The notes under the pieces are model-generated. The model saw nothing but the letters and a program-made list of their open reading frames with translations. It had not been told where the DNA came from and did no database searches. Both the position numbers and the translations under genes were made by a program. 42,640 nt of DNA from Candidatus Kapaibacterium sp. (GTDB taxonomy: Bacteria > Bacteroidota > Ignavibacteria > Kapaibacteriales > UBA4661), in NCBI GenBank assembly GCA_025363605.1, contig JANYDO010000203.1, positions 1-42,640 on the forward strand, written 5' to 3'. Positions 19,061 through 28,910 of the stretch are shown here, one piece after another; the first letter of the stretch is position 1, and each line of letters starts with the position of its first letter.

Positions 19061-20046
19061 ACGTCATTGATAACGTAGAAATGACAGCTAAAGATAGCCA
19101 CTGCTTTTATGCCAACCGAACCACAAGTACAACTAATCGCCAAACAATGATGACGAACGGTACACTCATTGATTCTGCACCTGTCGCTATTCCTGAGACA
19201 ACGATGAATATGGCGCGGCGCAATATGCCTGCCGATGATTTTGCACGATATTCTGCCGTGCAGTTGCACAAACTCACCTATTGGAGCGAAGAGCTTAAAA
19301 TCAAGGCATATTTAGGATTGCCGCCAGCAGAAAGCGCACAGAAGCTACCCGCGCTCGTCTTTAATGCAGGTGGAACGGGAGAGACCGGCGCTCTGAGTGA
19401 TATTACGGCAGCAGCAACGGTTGGTCTATACGCTAGTTGGGGCTATGTGGTGATTGCCAGTCAATATCGCGGACGTGGTGGCTCGGAAGGAGCGGAGGAA
19501 TGGGGCGCTGGTGATGTAGATGATGCTATGAACGCGCTTGTGCTTTTACAATCGTTCAATTACGTTGACCAAGACCGCATTGGTATTATCGGCGGTAGCA
19601 GAGGCGGTATGATGGCGCTCCAAATGCTTTCGCGGACGGATGTCTTCAAAGCAGCGATTACTTTTGGTGCGCCGACTGAGTTTACAAACCTTGCTGAAGA
19701 TTCGTATATCTTGAAAACAGCAAGACGTTTTATTCCCAATGTTACCAATCACCGCGAGGAACTTGCGAGACGCTCGGTAACGCTCTATGCCGAGCAACTG
19801 TCCAAAACGACACCATTACTCGTGCTACACGGAAGCGGCGACCGCCGTGTAGAACCGGAACACGCCTACAAGCTGGGCTTGGCACTACAAAAAACACTGC
19901 ACCCTTACAAACTTATCATGTACGATAATGCCGACCATGTGCTTGCCGGACGGCGCGACGAGAGTAATGCCGAGATGCGGTCGTGGGCGGATATGTATGT
20001 GAAGAACCGCGCTCCGCTGCCACGTGTGGGTCCGCACGGAGCATAA
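19054..20046 (+). CDS. Alpha/beta hydrolase, S9 prolyl-oligopeptidase-like
   Basis: 'RIGIIGGSRGGMMALQML' nucleophile elbow, 'PLLVLHGSGDRRVEPEHAYKL', 'DNADHVL'; 7-nt overlap with gpsA if first ATG is used, start uncertain. Confidence 0.85.
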   Translation: MVNVIDNVEMTAKDSHCFYANRTTSTTNRQTMMTNGTLIDSAPVAIPETTMNMARRNMPADDFARYSAVQLHKLTYWSEELKIKAYLGLPPAESAQKLPALVFNAGGTGETGALSDITAAATVGLYASWGYVVIASQYRGRGGSEGAEEWGAGDVDDAMNALVLLQSFNYVDQDRIGIIGGSRGGMMALQMLSRTDVFKAAITFGAPTEFTNLAEDSYILKTARRFIPNVTNHREELARRSVTLYAEQLSKTTPLLVLHGSGDRRVEPEHAYKLGLALQKTLHPYKLIMYDNADHVLAGRRDESNAEMRSWADMYVKNRAPLPRVGPHGA

Positions 20047-20073
20047 CTCTGCACGAAGCATAACGCTTTTGCA

Positions 20074-22626
20074 CTACGGAGCAGCTTCTATCGGTACATT
20101 GTGGAAAGTAAGCGCTCCAACTCCGCGCCGTGTAAGCAGCCACGGACCTCCGTAGAGAGAACAAGGCGTTTCCGGCGAAGGCGCATAGCAACGATCAGGT
20201 ACATAACCGATAGTTTGTACGCTACTTGGCGCACCGCCCAGTGCAAGAATGACCGTATTTTTGTTTTCTATACGCAATGAAGTAGCCCGCAAAGGCTGAC
20301 CATCCAGTAAAAATCCGTCTTGAGCAAGAGTTCGTATTTTCCCGCCTATGCTTGTATCCTTGCTTACGGTCAGTGAATCATTGGTTGCAAAAATGAGCGC
20401 AATTTCTTTTTTCTCCGGCGTTGTCCAATAAGCACGACGCAGATTGGGCGATGCGACACCAAGCGTATCAGTGCTGCGATAGAAATCTCGTGCGAGAAGA
20501 TTGTGTAATTGATTGCCAAGTGCTATGTATCCTTCGTTTCCGAAGTGACAACCGTCGTGTGTAGGTAAACCCGAAGAAGCAAGAACTTCGACATCAGAAA
20601 ATTTCTGCGCAAACCTGCGCTGCTGCTCACGTAATGACGCATGGTCTGTTTGCCCGCAGTCGGAGGGACGTATCTGCACGACATAGATTTTTTTCAAACC
20701 TTGATAATCTTGCTTCCAAGCATTATAGAGTCGCGTGAATTTCTCCGTGTATCCGGCACCTTGATTTGATTCGCCTTGAAACCATATCATCGCTTTTGCT
20801 GATTTCCAAAGAGCGCTTGCTTCTGCCCGCCAGTACAGACGAGTGTACCATGATTTTTGGTCAGTAGGCACGGCATCATTACGGAAATGTTGTTCTATCG
20901 TCGAGCCGCTCAGACCGCCATTGATAATGCAGACAGGTATTTTCTGTTCAGCAGCAATGCGCTCCTGCACTTGCAATGCGAAACCGCCTACATTGTAGTC
21001 GTCCGTGTTATTATTTGCTGCGGCTAATCCCCAAAAAGAATCATGGTATCCCATGTAAAACGTGCGAAGGTATTCATTATGCGGGGTTCGAGGCATCTGC
21101 CCCAAAACGCTATTAGACTGACCGCTTACAAGCAATACATCACCGCAGACCAAGCTATCACGCACAGCAAGTACCGTATCGCGTGTGGCAGACTTTATAC
21201 CAAATCGCACGGAATACTCTGCCAACTCCGCATGAATACCTACTCCTGCTGATATAACTGCTTGAGGAACACTCTCGGTACCGCGCAGAAGGTAGTTGTA
21301 CTGAATCGGACGAACAAGGCGCTGTACCGGAACACCATTTTTGTAGAGCAGAGTGTACACGGAATCAAATCCTCCTTGGGTAAGAGTACCTGATAGGGAT
21401 ACGAAGGCAGAATCGTTAGTGTTGCGCGGATAAAACTGGAGATGAGTCGGAAAACTTGGTGTTGGTATGAAGATTCCTTGCGGAGTACACAGATTCAGAT
21501 ATTGCTTCTTTGCATTCTCGTTCTCTAATATCCCAGCCTTGTTCAGATCACTACACGCGCCGCTTTCATCCCCTACTGCACCACGAGTTTTCGCGCGAGC
21601 AGCAAAAATATCACCATTCAAAAAGTTGTCACTCAGAATCTGAGCTTGCACGGCTCCTCCGGCATTGGTAAAAGCTTTTGCATCTTGCGGATTATTTTTG
21701 AGCATGAGCTGCGCCTCTGCCAGCACCTCTTTCACTAGCCCTTGCGATTGCAATGCCAAAAGACGCTTCACTCGCGCCCGAAGCATTGTAGAATCTAGCT
21801 TAACAGCTTCGGTAAAATCAGTAATTGCGTTGTCGTATTGATTCAGGGTACTATAAAGATAGCCACGATTGTAGTAATTAAGTTTATTCGGCGGGGTGTT
21901 TTCGATAAGATAGGTGTAATCCTCAATCGCGCCTTTGTAATCGTTCAGCATCCCCTTCGCAGTGGCACTATTAATATAAGCGTTGAGATTCGTTGGGTCG
22001 AGTTGAACGGACTTTGCATAATCCTGAATAGCTTCTCGATATTTATTCTGAATGCGATAGATATTGCCTCGCTCATAGTATCCAGAGGCTTCTTTGGGCT
22101 TGACCCGTATTGCTTGTGAGAGCGTGGTTAAAGCATCGGGATACTTTTGCAAAAGGTTTTGTACGACTCCTAAATTCCGAAGATAATCATAGTTTGTCGG
22201 CTCCAAACGAGCAGCAGTCAATAAGTCCGATTCTGCTTGAGGAAGAAGCTGCTGATTGAGATGACAAGCCCCACGATAAAAATATGCGAATGCCATTTTG
22301 GGCGCATATCCGATAGCAGTCGTAAAATCTGCTCTGGCAGCCGCAAGATTATTCAGGCTAAAATACACTCGCCCTCGGTAGCAATAAAAGGCTGCCTCTT
22401 GCGGTACCATCTCAATTGCTTGCGAGAAAGTTTGGATTGCCGCTTGAGGATTAGTGGACTGCTGCTGAAGCCCTTGCTGAACCAAGGCTTGAATTTGGCT
22501 TGTTTGCTGTGGTGAGAGGCGAATTTTATTTGCCTTTTGTGCTTGTTGAGCGAACGCTTCAAGCACAAGGAAAAACATTAGAGCTAAGGACGATACAAAG
22601 CGTAAGGTCGGAAGAGAAAAAGGCAT
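20074..22626 (-). CDS. Secreted TPR-repeat protein fused to sialate O-acetylesterase (SGNH/SASA) domain
   Basis: Signal peptide; at least 7 TPR units ('PKEASGYYERGNIYRIQNKYREAIQDYAKSVQLDPTN'); 'LLVSGQSNSVLGQMPR', 'INGGLSGSTIEQHF', 'WFQGESNQG' and 'THDGCHFGNEGYIALG' esterase blocks. Confidence 0.85.
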   Translation of the reverse strand: MPFSLPTLRFVSSLALMFFLVLEAFAQQAQKANKIRLSPQQTSQIQALVQQGLQQQSTNPQAAIQTFSQAIEMVPQEAAFYCYRGRVYFSLNNLAAARADFTTAIGYAPKMAFAYFYRGACHLNQQLLPQAESDLLTAARLEPTNYDYLRNLGVVQNLLQKYPDALTTLSQAIRVKPKEASGYYERGNIYRIQNKYREAIQDYAKSVQLDPTNLNAYINSATAKGMLNDYKGAIEDYTYLIENTPPNKLNYYNRGYLYSTLNQYDNAITDFTEAVKLDSTMLRARVKRLLALQSQGLVKEVLAEAQLMLKNNPQDAKAFTNAGGAVQAQILSDNFLNGDIFAARAKTRGAVGDESGACSDLNKAGILENENAKKQYLNLCTPQGIFIPTPSFPTHLQFYPRNTNDSAFVSLSGTLTQGGFDSVYTLLYKNGVPVQRLVRPIQYNYLLRGTESVPQAVISAGVGIHAELAEYSVRFGIKSATRDTVLAVRDSLVCGDVLLVSGQSNSVLGQMPRTPHNEYLRTFYMGYHDSFWGLAAANNNTDDYNVGGFALQVQERIAAEQKIPVCIINGGLSGSTIEQHFRNDAVPTDQKSWYTRLYWRAEASALWKSAKAMIWFQGESNQGAGYTEKFTRLYNAWKQDYQGLKKIYVVQIRPSDCGQTDHASLREQQRRFAQKFSDVEVLASSGLPTHDGCHFGNEGYIALGNQLHNLLARDFYRSTDTLGVASPNLRRAYWTTPEKKEIALIFATNDSLTVSKDTSIGGKIRTLAQDGFLLDGQPLRATSLRIENKNTVILALGGAPSSVQTIGYVPDRCYAPSPETPCSLYGGPWLLTRRGVGALTFHNVPIEAAP

Positions 22627-22726
22627 AGCGTTATGATTCGAGGTAACAAAAATAGAGGTAGCAAAGCAGGTTTTTGCTTTCGATGATAACCGATATTTTC
22701 TCATCAGTGAGCGAATGAACTGCCCT

Positions 22727-23686
22727 TTACCGCACCGACACAATACGCGGCTTGCCTTCCGCTAAACGCGAGACGTAAAGTGTTCCTTCGGTGCAAGCCT
22801 CCGTGAGAGCTTTCGACATTGCGCCGCCAATACGCTCCGCCGCTTCACGCGAAGTAGAAAGCGCAAAAACCGACGGACCGGAGCCGGAAATACTGCACCC
22901 AAGCGCCCCCGCGTCCAACGCCGCCTGCTGCATAGCATAAAAGCCCGGAATAAGCACTGCACGGTGCGGCTCGGCAACAACATCCTTCAATGACCGCGCA
23001 ATTAAGCTATCGTCACTCTTCAGTAAGCCCGCAATCAAGCCCGCAAGATTACCCCATTGCGTAATGGCGGTTTTCATCGGGATTTCCTTTGGCAAAATAT
23101 TTCGTGCTTCTTTGGTCGAAACTTCACAATGCGGACGGATCACCGTGCAGTACAAGTGCGGCGGTGCATCTATGCGCACAACATCCGTCGGCTTATAGCC
23201 GCGAATCAGTACAATACCGCCCATAATAGCGGGCGCTACGTTGTCGGCGTGTTCCGAACCGCTTGCTATCGCCTCGCCTTTCATGCCATAATCAACAAGT
23301 TCTTCGGGCGTAAGTGGCTTTTCGACAAGTGCGTTCAATGCCACAAGAGCCGCAGCCGCGCTCGCTGCACTTGACCCCATACCGCTTCCGGCGGGCATCC
23401 TTTTGCGGATAGACATCTCGACACCAAAATCTGCCTCTATTCCTTGCAGATAGGCTATGACTGCACCACCGGCGGTATTTTCAAGCGGATTCGTTGGCAA
23501 GTGGAGTTCAGGCAAACCATCGTCACTCGAAATGCTTGTTATTGTTACGCCACGCTCCGCCGTCACCCGCACCGTTACTTCATCACCGGGAGATTCCAAC
23601 GCAAAGCCCAGCACATCGAACCCGCAGGCAACATTTGCCACTGTCGCCGGAGCAAAAGCGGTTGCTTCTGTTCGTATTGCTCTCAT
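22727..23686 (-). CDS. thrB: Homoserine kinase
   Basis: 'APATVANVACGFDVLGFALE', 'RMPAGSGMGSSAASAAAALVALN', 'DAGALGCSISGSGPSVFAL'. Confidence 0.95.
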   Translation of the reverse strand: MRAIRTEATAFAPATVANVACGFDVLGFALESPGDEVTVRVTAERGVTITSISSDDGLPELHLPTNPLENTAGGAVIAYLQGIEADFGVEMSIRKRMPAGSGMGSSAASAAAALVALNALVEKPLTPEELVDYGMKGEAIASGSEHADNVAPAIMGGIVLIRGYKPTDVVRIDAPPHLYCTVIRPHCEVSTKEARNILPKEIPMKTAITQWGNLAGLIAGLLKSDDSLIARSLKDVVAEPHRAVLIPGFYAMQQAALDAGALGCSISGSGPSVFALSTSREAAERIGGAMSKALTEACTEGTLYVSRLAEGKPRIVSVR

Positions 23687-23688
23687 CC

Positions 23689-24450
23689 TTACTCCTCACT
23701 CGCTTTCTTCATGCTTACTTTTTTCGCACTTACCTTTTTAGGACTTTCGGTCTTCGTTGCACTCGCTTTCGTCGTACTTTTTGCCTTCGCTGTTGGTGTT
23801 TTTGGTTCGCCGTCAGCTTTGACTACGCTACGCTTTGCTTTTGGCGCTTCGGTGCTTGCAGCATCGGCAGCTTGCACAGATTTTTTCGCAGCAATCGTTA
23901 TTTTTTTAACAGGCTTCTCTGCCGCAATTTCTTTTGGGGCTTTGGTAGGCGCTTTTGTTGTCGTTTTAGCAGCTGCCGCTTTTTCGGCAGGTACTTTCTC
24001 CGTTGCTTTTTTCGCTGCGGGCGCTTTGACTGTTTTCGATTTTATTGCTTTTGGTTTCTCTTCTTTCGACTTCGCTTTGTCTTCTTTCGATTGTTCTTCC
24101 AATTGCTTCAACGTTACCGCCGGAGCGTCACCCCAGAGCTTTTCAAGTTTGTAGTATTCGCGCGCAGTTGTGCGAAAGACATGGATGACAACATCGAAAT
24201 AATCCAGCAAAACCCACTCGCCCGTGTCGCGTCCTTCGGTGCGCGGGCGGCGCTCACCGACGCTCAAGGTAACGCGAGCAAGCGCATCAGTGAGCGCGCG
24301 AGCGTGAGTATCGGAGTTAGCAGTACAGATCACGAAATAATCAGCAGGCGAAGAATCTACATCGCGAAGGTCGAGTGCGATGACGTTCTCGGCTTTGAGG
24401 TTATCGAGGGTGCGGGCGCAAAGCGCTGTAAGTGCAGTAGATTCAGTCAT
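23689..24450 (-). CDS. rsfS: Ribosomal silencing factor RsfS (Iojap) with long Lys/Ala-rich C-terminal extension
   Basis: 'NVIALDLRDVDSSPADYFVICTANSDTHARAL', 'GEWVLLDYFDVVIHVFRTTAREYYKLEKLWGDAP' followed by about 130 aa of K/A/T/E-rich sequence. Confidence 0.92.
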   Translation of the reverse strand: MTESTALTALCARTLDNLKAENVIALDLRDVDSSPADYFVICTANSDTHARALTDALARVTLSVGERRPRTEGRDTGEWVLLDYFDVVIHVFRTTAREYYKLEKLWGDAPAVTLKQLEEQSKEDKAKSKEEKPKAIKSKTVKAPAAKKATEKVPAEKAAAAKTTTKAPTKAPKEIAAEKPVKKITIAAKKSVQAADAASTEAPKAKRSVVKADGEPKTPTAKAKSTTKASATKTESPKKVSAKKVSMKKASEE

Positions 24451-24499
24451 TAAGTACAAAAAAACAAATGAAGATTGAGGAATTTATTGTTGACGATAA

Positions 24500-24961
24500 T
24501 TATTGAAATGGCTTGAGTGTGCGATAATCTTTGCCAATGACCACACTGGCACGGATGTAGAGCGTCGAATCAATGCGCAGAACACGAAGTGAATCCGCAA
24601 TGCCAAGCGCTTTCGCAGTCTTCATGGCAGATATGGAATCGCCAACGCGGTCTATCACGAAAGAGCGTTGCACTGAAAAACGAGAGTAGTTGTCAATCTC
24701 TACCACGTCAAAACCTGACGAACGTAGGTAATTCATCATCCGCCGTGCTACGCCTTGATCGCCACAGCCATTCAGCAAATTTACTTGAATTTGATCACCT
24801 TGCCTCACTAAATCGTCGGATTGCTCAATGATAGGATTCACCGATGGCGCAAAACTCTTATGCACCGCAGAAGCGATGATGAGTGCTGCAAAACCCACCA
24901 AAATTGCCACACTGACAACAATCGTGATATTTCTTCCGTGAAAGTAGCGTCGAATGTCCAT
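24500..24961 (-). CDS. LytR C-terminal domain protein, membrane anchored
   Basis: N-terminal TM then 'IQVNLLNGCGDQGVARRMMNYLRSSGFDVVEIDNYSRFSVQRSFVIDRVGDSISAMKTAKALGI'. Confidence 0.85.
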   Translation of the reverse strand: MDIRRYFHGRNITIVVSVAILVGFAALIIASAVHKSFAPSVNPIIEQSDDLVRQGDQIQVNLLNGCGDQGVARRMMNYLRSSGFDVVEIDNYSRFSVQRSFVIDRVGDSISAMKTAKALGIADSLRVLRIDSTLYIRASVVIGKDYRTLKPFQ

Positions 24962-24980
24962 TGCAACAATATACAGTTTT

Positions 24981-26060
24981 TTAGAACGTTCCAAAGAGTG
25001 TTTCGACTTTCCCTTGCTGGCTGATACTAAAGTGCTTATATGCCAGTTCCGTTGCCTCGCGTCCGCGCGGGGTGCGGTTCAGAAAACCTTGCTGAATCAA
25101 AAACGGCTCATAGACTTCTTCAATTGTTCCGGCTTCTTCGCCCACCGCTACGGCCACTGTATTTAAGCCAACCGGACCACCGTTGAATTTCAGCATAATT
25201 GTCTGCATAATGCGTTTGTCCATATCGTCTAAACCATATTCGTCCACTTCCAGCGCCACCAGTGCGATATTAGCGATGTCTTGTGTGATAGTGCCATCAC
25301 CTTTTATTTCAGCAAAGTCGCGTGTGCGGCGCAAAAGGCGGTTTGCAATGCGCGGCGTACCGCGTGAACGCTTGGCAATTTCCATAGCGCCACCGTCTTC
25401 AATGGGCGAGGATAAAATACCCGCAGAACGGCGTACAACCTTGAAGAGTTCTTCGGAAGAATAATAGTCTAAGCGGCTAATCACACCAAACCGTGAGCGC
25501 AGAGGCGCTGTCAGTAAGCCCGCACGGGTCGTAGCGCCGACGAGCGTAAAGCGTGGTAAGGATAATTTCACCGAGCGTGCCGATGGACCGGAATCAATCA
25601 TAATATCCAGCGAATAATCTTCCATTGCTGAGTACAAATACTCCTCCACGACAGGCGAGAGACGGTGTATCTCGTCAATAAATAAAATATCGCCCTCGTC
25701 CAAATTCGTCAACAAACCCGCCAAATCTCCGGGCTTTTCCAGCACGGGACCCGACGTTACCTTAATGTCGGCGTGCATTTCGCGGGCAACAATATGGCTA
25801 AGCGTTGTTTTACCAAGTCCGGGCGGACCGGTCAGAAGCACGTGGTCAAGCGCTTCACCACGTTTGAGCGCAGCGGCGATAAAAATTTTGAGATTACCGA
25901 TGATTTTTTCCTGCCCAACAAATTCGTCGAACCCCGAAGGGCGCAAGGACACTTCAATATCGTCTTCGGGCGGGCGCGATGTATTGAGAGCCTCAGCACG
26001 AGCAGGCGCTTTAGGTGGAATACCATCAGGGATTCCTGAAAGTGCATTTTTTTTTGCCAT
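24981..26060 (-). CDS. ruvB: Holliday junction branch migration helicase RuvB
   Basis: '[29 protein letters not shown]', Walker A 'GPPGLGKTT', '[24 protein letters not shown]', '[19 protein letters not shown]'. Confidence 0.97.
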   Translation of the reverse strand: MAKKNALSGIPDGIPPKAPARAEALNTSRPPEDDIEVSLRPSGFDEFVGQEKIIGNLKIFIAAALKRGEALDHVLLTGPPGLGKTTLSHIVAREMHADIKVTSGPVLEKPGDLAGLLTNLDEGDILFIDEIHRLSPVVEEYLYSAMEDYSLDIMIDSGPSARSVKLSLPRFTLVGATTRAGLLTAPLRSRFGVISRLDYYSSEELFKVVRRSAGILSSPIEDGGAMEIAKRSRGTPRIANRLLRRTRDFAEIKGDGTITQDIANIALVALEVDEYGLDDMDKRIMQTIMLKFNGGPVGLNTVAVAVGEEAGTIEEVYEPFLIQQGFLNRTPRGREATELAYKHFSISQQGKVETLFGTF

Positions 26061-26139
26061 ACATGAAGGCAGTCATTAGTTGCGGGACGAAGCAAGTTGC
26101 ATCTGTATTGTTGATAACTGAATACATGACAAAAACCTA

Positions 26140-26237
26140 CGGTGGTACAGACATTTTTGTCTGTGAGATCTGAAGGGGTGTTCTGAGCCTTATACTTAGA
26201 CTCAGAGGATTCACAGACAAGAATGTCTGTGCCACCG
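26140..26237. repeat. MITE/REP-like element: 27-bp inverted repeats with central hairpin
   Basis: Left cggtggtacagacatttttgtctgtga (26140-26166) vs reverse complement of right (26211-26237) cggtggcacagacattcttgtctgtga: 25/27 identical; each arm is itself palindromic; central tctgagcc...gactcaga. Confidence 0.75.
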
Positions 26238-26409
26238 AAGTCAATCTCCAAACTGGTTATGAGGTTTTGTCGCGTATTCATTTTGACAATACAGAAATGT
26301 AAAATACGGCGACAAATAGGATTCTACAACGAGAATCATCACTGTCTGCGTTCTATGCTGTTAGCTAAAATATTTTGTTGTCGTGGCTTCCTACCGTAAA
26401 TTCGTGTAA

Positions 26410-27702
26410 ATGTTTTCATGTTTCATCAATCCATTTCTGTCTATGAAGTCCAAACTTTTGATCATCACAGCGTTTGTCGCCGTAGGCGGTGCGACACTAT
26501 ACTCTTCTGCTCCTCTGCAATCACGTTTCGGCGCACTTTTCAACCCTTCCGGAAATCCATCATCTACACTCGCAGAAGACTCTCGCCGCGCTGATTCCAA
26601 GATCGCTTCAGTCGAAGAATTCCAAGCGGCACAGCAAGATATTGCTAATTCCAGGCGTAATGCCATCACGCGAGCGGTAAGCCAATGCAGTCCTGCTATT
26701 GTGGGTATCAACGTTGTAGAAGTGCGTGAATATCAAGTGCGCGACCCCTTTTCTGATTTTTTTAATGACCCCTTTTTTGGTCAGTATTTTGGTCAGAGAG
26801 CGCAGCCGCAGACCTACCGTCAGGAGGTTGCGGGCTTGGGGTCAGGATTTCTTGTTTCTTCGGATGGATATATTCTGACCAACGATCACGTCGCGGGTCA
26901 CGCATCGAAAATTGTAGTAACGCTCACCAGTGGTGAAAAGTACAACGCAAAGCTCATCGGCACTGACCGCACAAGCGATGTAGCTCTTCTCAAAATAGAG
27001 GATGAAAACGCGAAAGGTATTTCTTTTCCTGCTTTACGCTTTGCGAATTCTGATGATATTGTGATCGGCGAATGGGTGATTGCGTTCGGGAATCCGTTTG
27101 GACTTTTCGATGTCAATGCAAAACCTACTATCACGGTAGGAGTGGTCAGCAATTCCGGCGTAAATATGCTTCAAGAAGGACGTGTCTATCGCGGAATGAT
27201 TCAGACCGATGCGGCAATAAGTTCCGGCAATTCCGGCGGACCGCTTGTCAACTCGCTTGGTGAAGCGATTGCGATGAATACAATTATTTATTCTACGGCG
27301 CAGAATGGCTCCGGTGCAGGCAGTATCGGCATCGGCTTTGCGATACCGGCAAATCGTGTTCGTAAAATTATGGATTTACTGAAACGCGACGGCTCTATCA
27401 ATCGGGATTTCAACGCGGGGCTTCGTGTGCAGCAAGTAGATGAGCGAATAGCAAAATATCTTGACCTCAAAAAAGTACAGGGCGTGGTCATTAGCGAGAT
27501 TGCATACGGCTCTACGGCTGAGAAGGCAGGATTTGAGCCGGGCGATATGATTTTGGAAATTGAAGGACAGAAAATTCGCCGGGAAAATGACGTTCTGACG
27601 GTCATCAACGATGGTATCGCTGGGCAAACCCTGACGCTGACGATACAACGCGGCGACAAAACCATGACCAAACAACTGGTTTTGGAGCGTCGTAAGAAAT
27701 AA
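26410..27702 (+). CDS. HtrA/DegP-like trypsin-like serine protease with PDZ domain
   Basis: Catalytic residues in 'ILTNDHVAG', 'TSDVALLKIE', 'TDAAISSGNSGGPLVNSLGE'; C-terminal PDZ 'GVVISEIAYGSTAEKAGFEPGDMILEIEGQKI'; ATG at 26443 also possible. Confidence 0.94.
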   Translation: MFSCFINPFLSMKSKLLIITAFVAVGGATLYSSAPLQSRFGALFNPSGNPSSTLAEDSRRADSKIASVEEFQAAQQDIANSRRNAITRAVSQCSPAIVGINVVEVREYQVRDPFSDFFNDPFFGQYFGQRAQPQTYRQEVAGLGSGFLVSSDGYILTNDHVAGHASKIVVTLTSGEKYNAKLIGTDRTSDVALLKIEDENAKGISFPALRFANSDDIVIGEWVIAFGNPFGLFDVNAKPTITVGVVSNSGVNMLQEGRVYRGMIQTDAAISSGNSGGPLVNSLGEAIAMNTIIYSTAQNGSGAGSIGIGFAIPANRVRKIMDLLKRDGSINRDFNAGLRVQQVDERIAKYLDLKKVQGVVISEIAYGSTAEKAGFEPGDMILEIEGQKIRRENDVLTVINDGIAGQTLTLTIQRGDKTMTKQLVLERRKK

Positions 27703-27736
27703 TCGTTTATTATGCTGAACGGAAACTGTATTGACG

Positions 27737-27776
27737 AAAAAGGTGTAGTTCGCTGTCAAGCAAACTACACCTTTTT
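27737..27776. terminator. Bidirectional terminator between convergent genes
   Basis: 14-bp perfect stem aaaaaggtgtagtt...aactacaccttttt. Confidence 0.85.
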
Positions 27777-27794
27777 ACTTTTCGATGACAAGAT

Positions 27795-28910
27795 TTAGAA
27801 CCACACGCCAAGACTTATGACACCTTCCAAGCGTGAACTAGCGGGCTTGTTGACGGCATCCGTGAAGAGTGTGTATTTATTGTCGAACTGGAAGGAACGC
27901 ATCTCGGCGCGGACGTAGGAATTGGCGACCGGACGAAATTCCAATGCCGCCGACACGCCCGTGCCACGGAGAGCGGGCGTAATAATGCCGACATCTCCAT
28001 TTGCTCCGTTCGCATTTGCCAAATACTCAAATCGTCCTGCTACAAAAAGATTCGAGATAATCGCATAGCGCAGCGCTATAAAACTTGCCAAGTACGAACC
28101 CATTTGCCGATTGAGCGTCGGTATTTCTTCGAGTGCGTAATCTACTTGCGCTTTAATACTCAGCGGGTCAATGGGCTGATAATTGAGGACTACATTATTG
28201 TAAATGCGCATTGCTGCTGGTGAACCAGTCGGCTGCTCATTACCAGCAAGACCCGAAAGAGATGCGGAAAATTGTGACGAGGGCGTGATGCCGAGAAACC
28301 AGCCAATGGATTTAGAATCGTTATTATCTTCAAAAATAGCATAGCCGTTAAGCAAGTGTATCTGTGCTTGAATAAGACTTCCTTCATAGGAAAGCCGTGC
28401 GCCAGCTTGGTAGAAGGGTTCGTTGGTCGTGGCAAAGGAATAGAGCGTGAACCAATTATCCTTTGCCAGCAATCCTTCACCCCCGATGTGCGTGAGAAAA
28501 AGACCCGCATCAAACCATAATTTATCAACAACGCGGAATCCTGCATTTGCCTGCTGGAACATATTGAGCCGTGAATAAGGCAGGTACGCTGAATTGCGCA
28601 AATCCCCAAAAGCAATCGTCATTGCAGCGCGGTAGTCGTCGTGCGTCACCGTACCGGTAAGCTGGGCAGTGTTCAGTCCGAATTGATTCCGCACATAACC
28701 CAAATACGAGAATTGACGCGCTCCGGCGGGTTGCCCCGCTAAGACAGTGGCATCGTTGTCGAAAGCATAATAAGCATCCACATAACCTGAGAACGTAATG
28801 ACCGGTGGTGTCGGTTTTTTATCCTGTGCAAAGCTGCTGAAGCCAGTAATAACAATGCTTACAAGCGCTATACAAAGAATGCGAGAACAAGATTGTTGCA
28901 ATCGTGTCAT
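27795..28910 (-). CDS. Outer-membrane beta-barrel protein (OmpL-like porin type)
   Basis: Signal peptide; 'PPVITFSGYVDAYYAFD..NQFGLNTAQLTGTVTHDDYRAAMTIAFGD', alternating amphipathic strands, C-terminal 'LEGVISLGVWF' aromatic end. Confidence 0.8.
   Translation of the reverse strand: MTRLQQSCSRILCIALVSIVITGFSSFAQDKKPTPPVITFSGYVDAYYAFDNDATVLAGQPAGARQFSYLGYVRNQFGLNTAQLTGTVTHDDYRAAMTIAFGDLRNSAYLPYSRLNMFQQANAGFRVVDKLWFDAGLFLTHIGGEGLLAKDNWFTLYSFATTNEPFYQAGARLSYEGSLIQAQIHLLNGYAIFEDNNDSKSIGWFLGITPSSQFSASLSGLAGNEQPTGSPAAMRIYNNVVLNYQPIDPLSIKAQVDYALEEIPTLNRQMGSYLASFIALRYAIISNLFVAGRFEYLANANGANGDVGIITPALRGTGVSAALEFRPVANSYVRAEMRSFQFDNKYTLFTDAVNKPASSRLEGVISLGVWF

Noticed and set aside
23689-24094. Low-complexity tract read as a possible DNA satellite or tandem repeat
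   Set aside because: It is irregular at the DNA level and in frame with RsfS; better explained as a coding Lys/Ala-rich tail.
23494-24453. 319-aa and 236-aa plus-strand ORFs opposite rsfS/thrB, rich in Phe/Leu/Arg
   Set aside because: Reverse complement of the Lys/Ala-rich RsfS tail yields artificial hydrophobic or Arg/Phe-rich sequence; not real membrane proteins.
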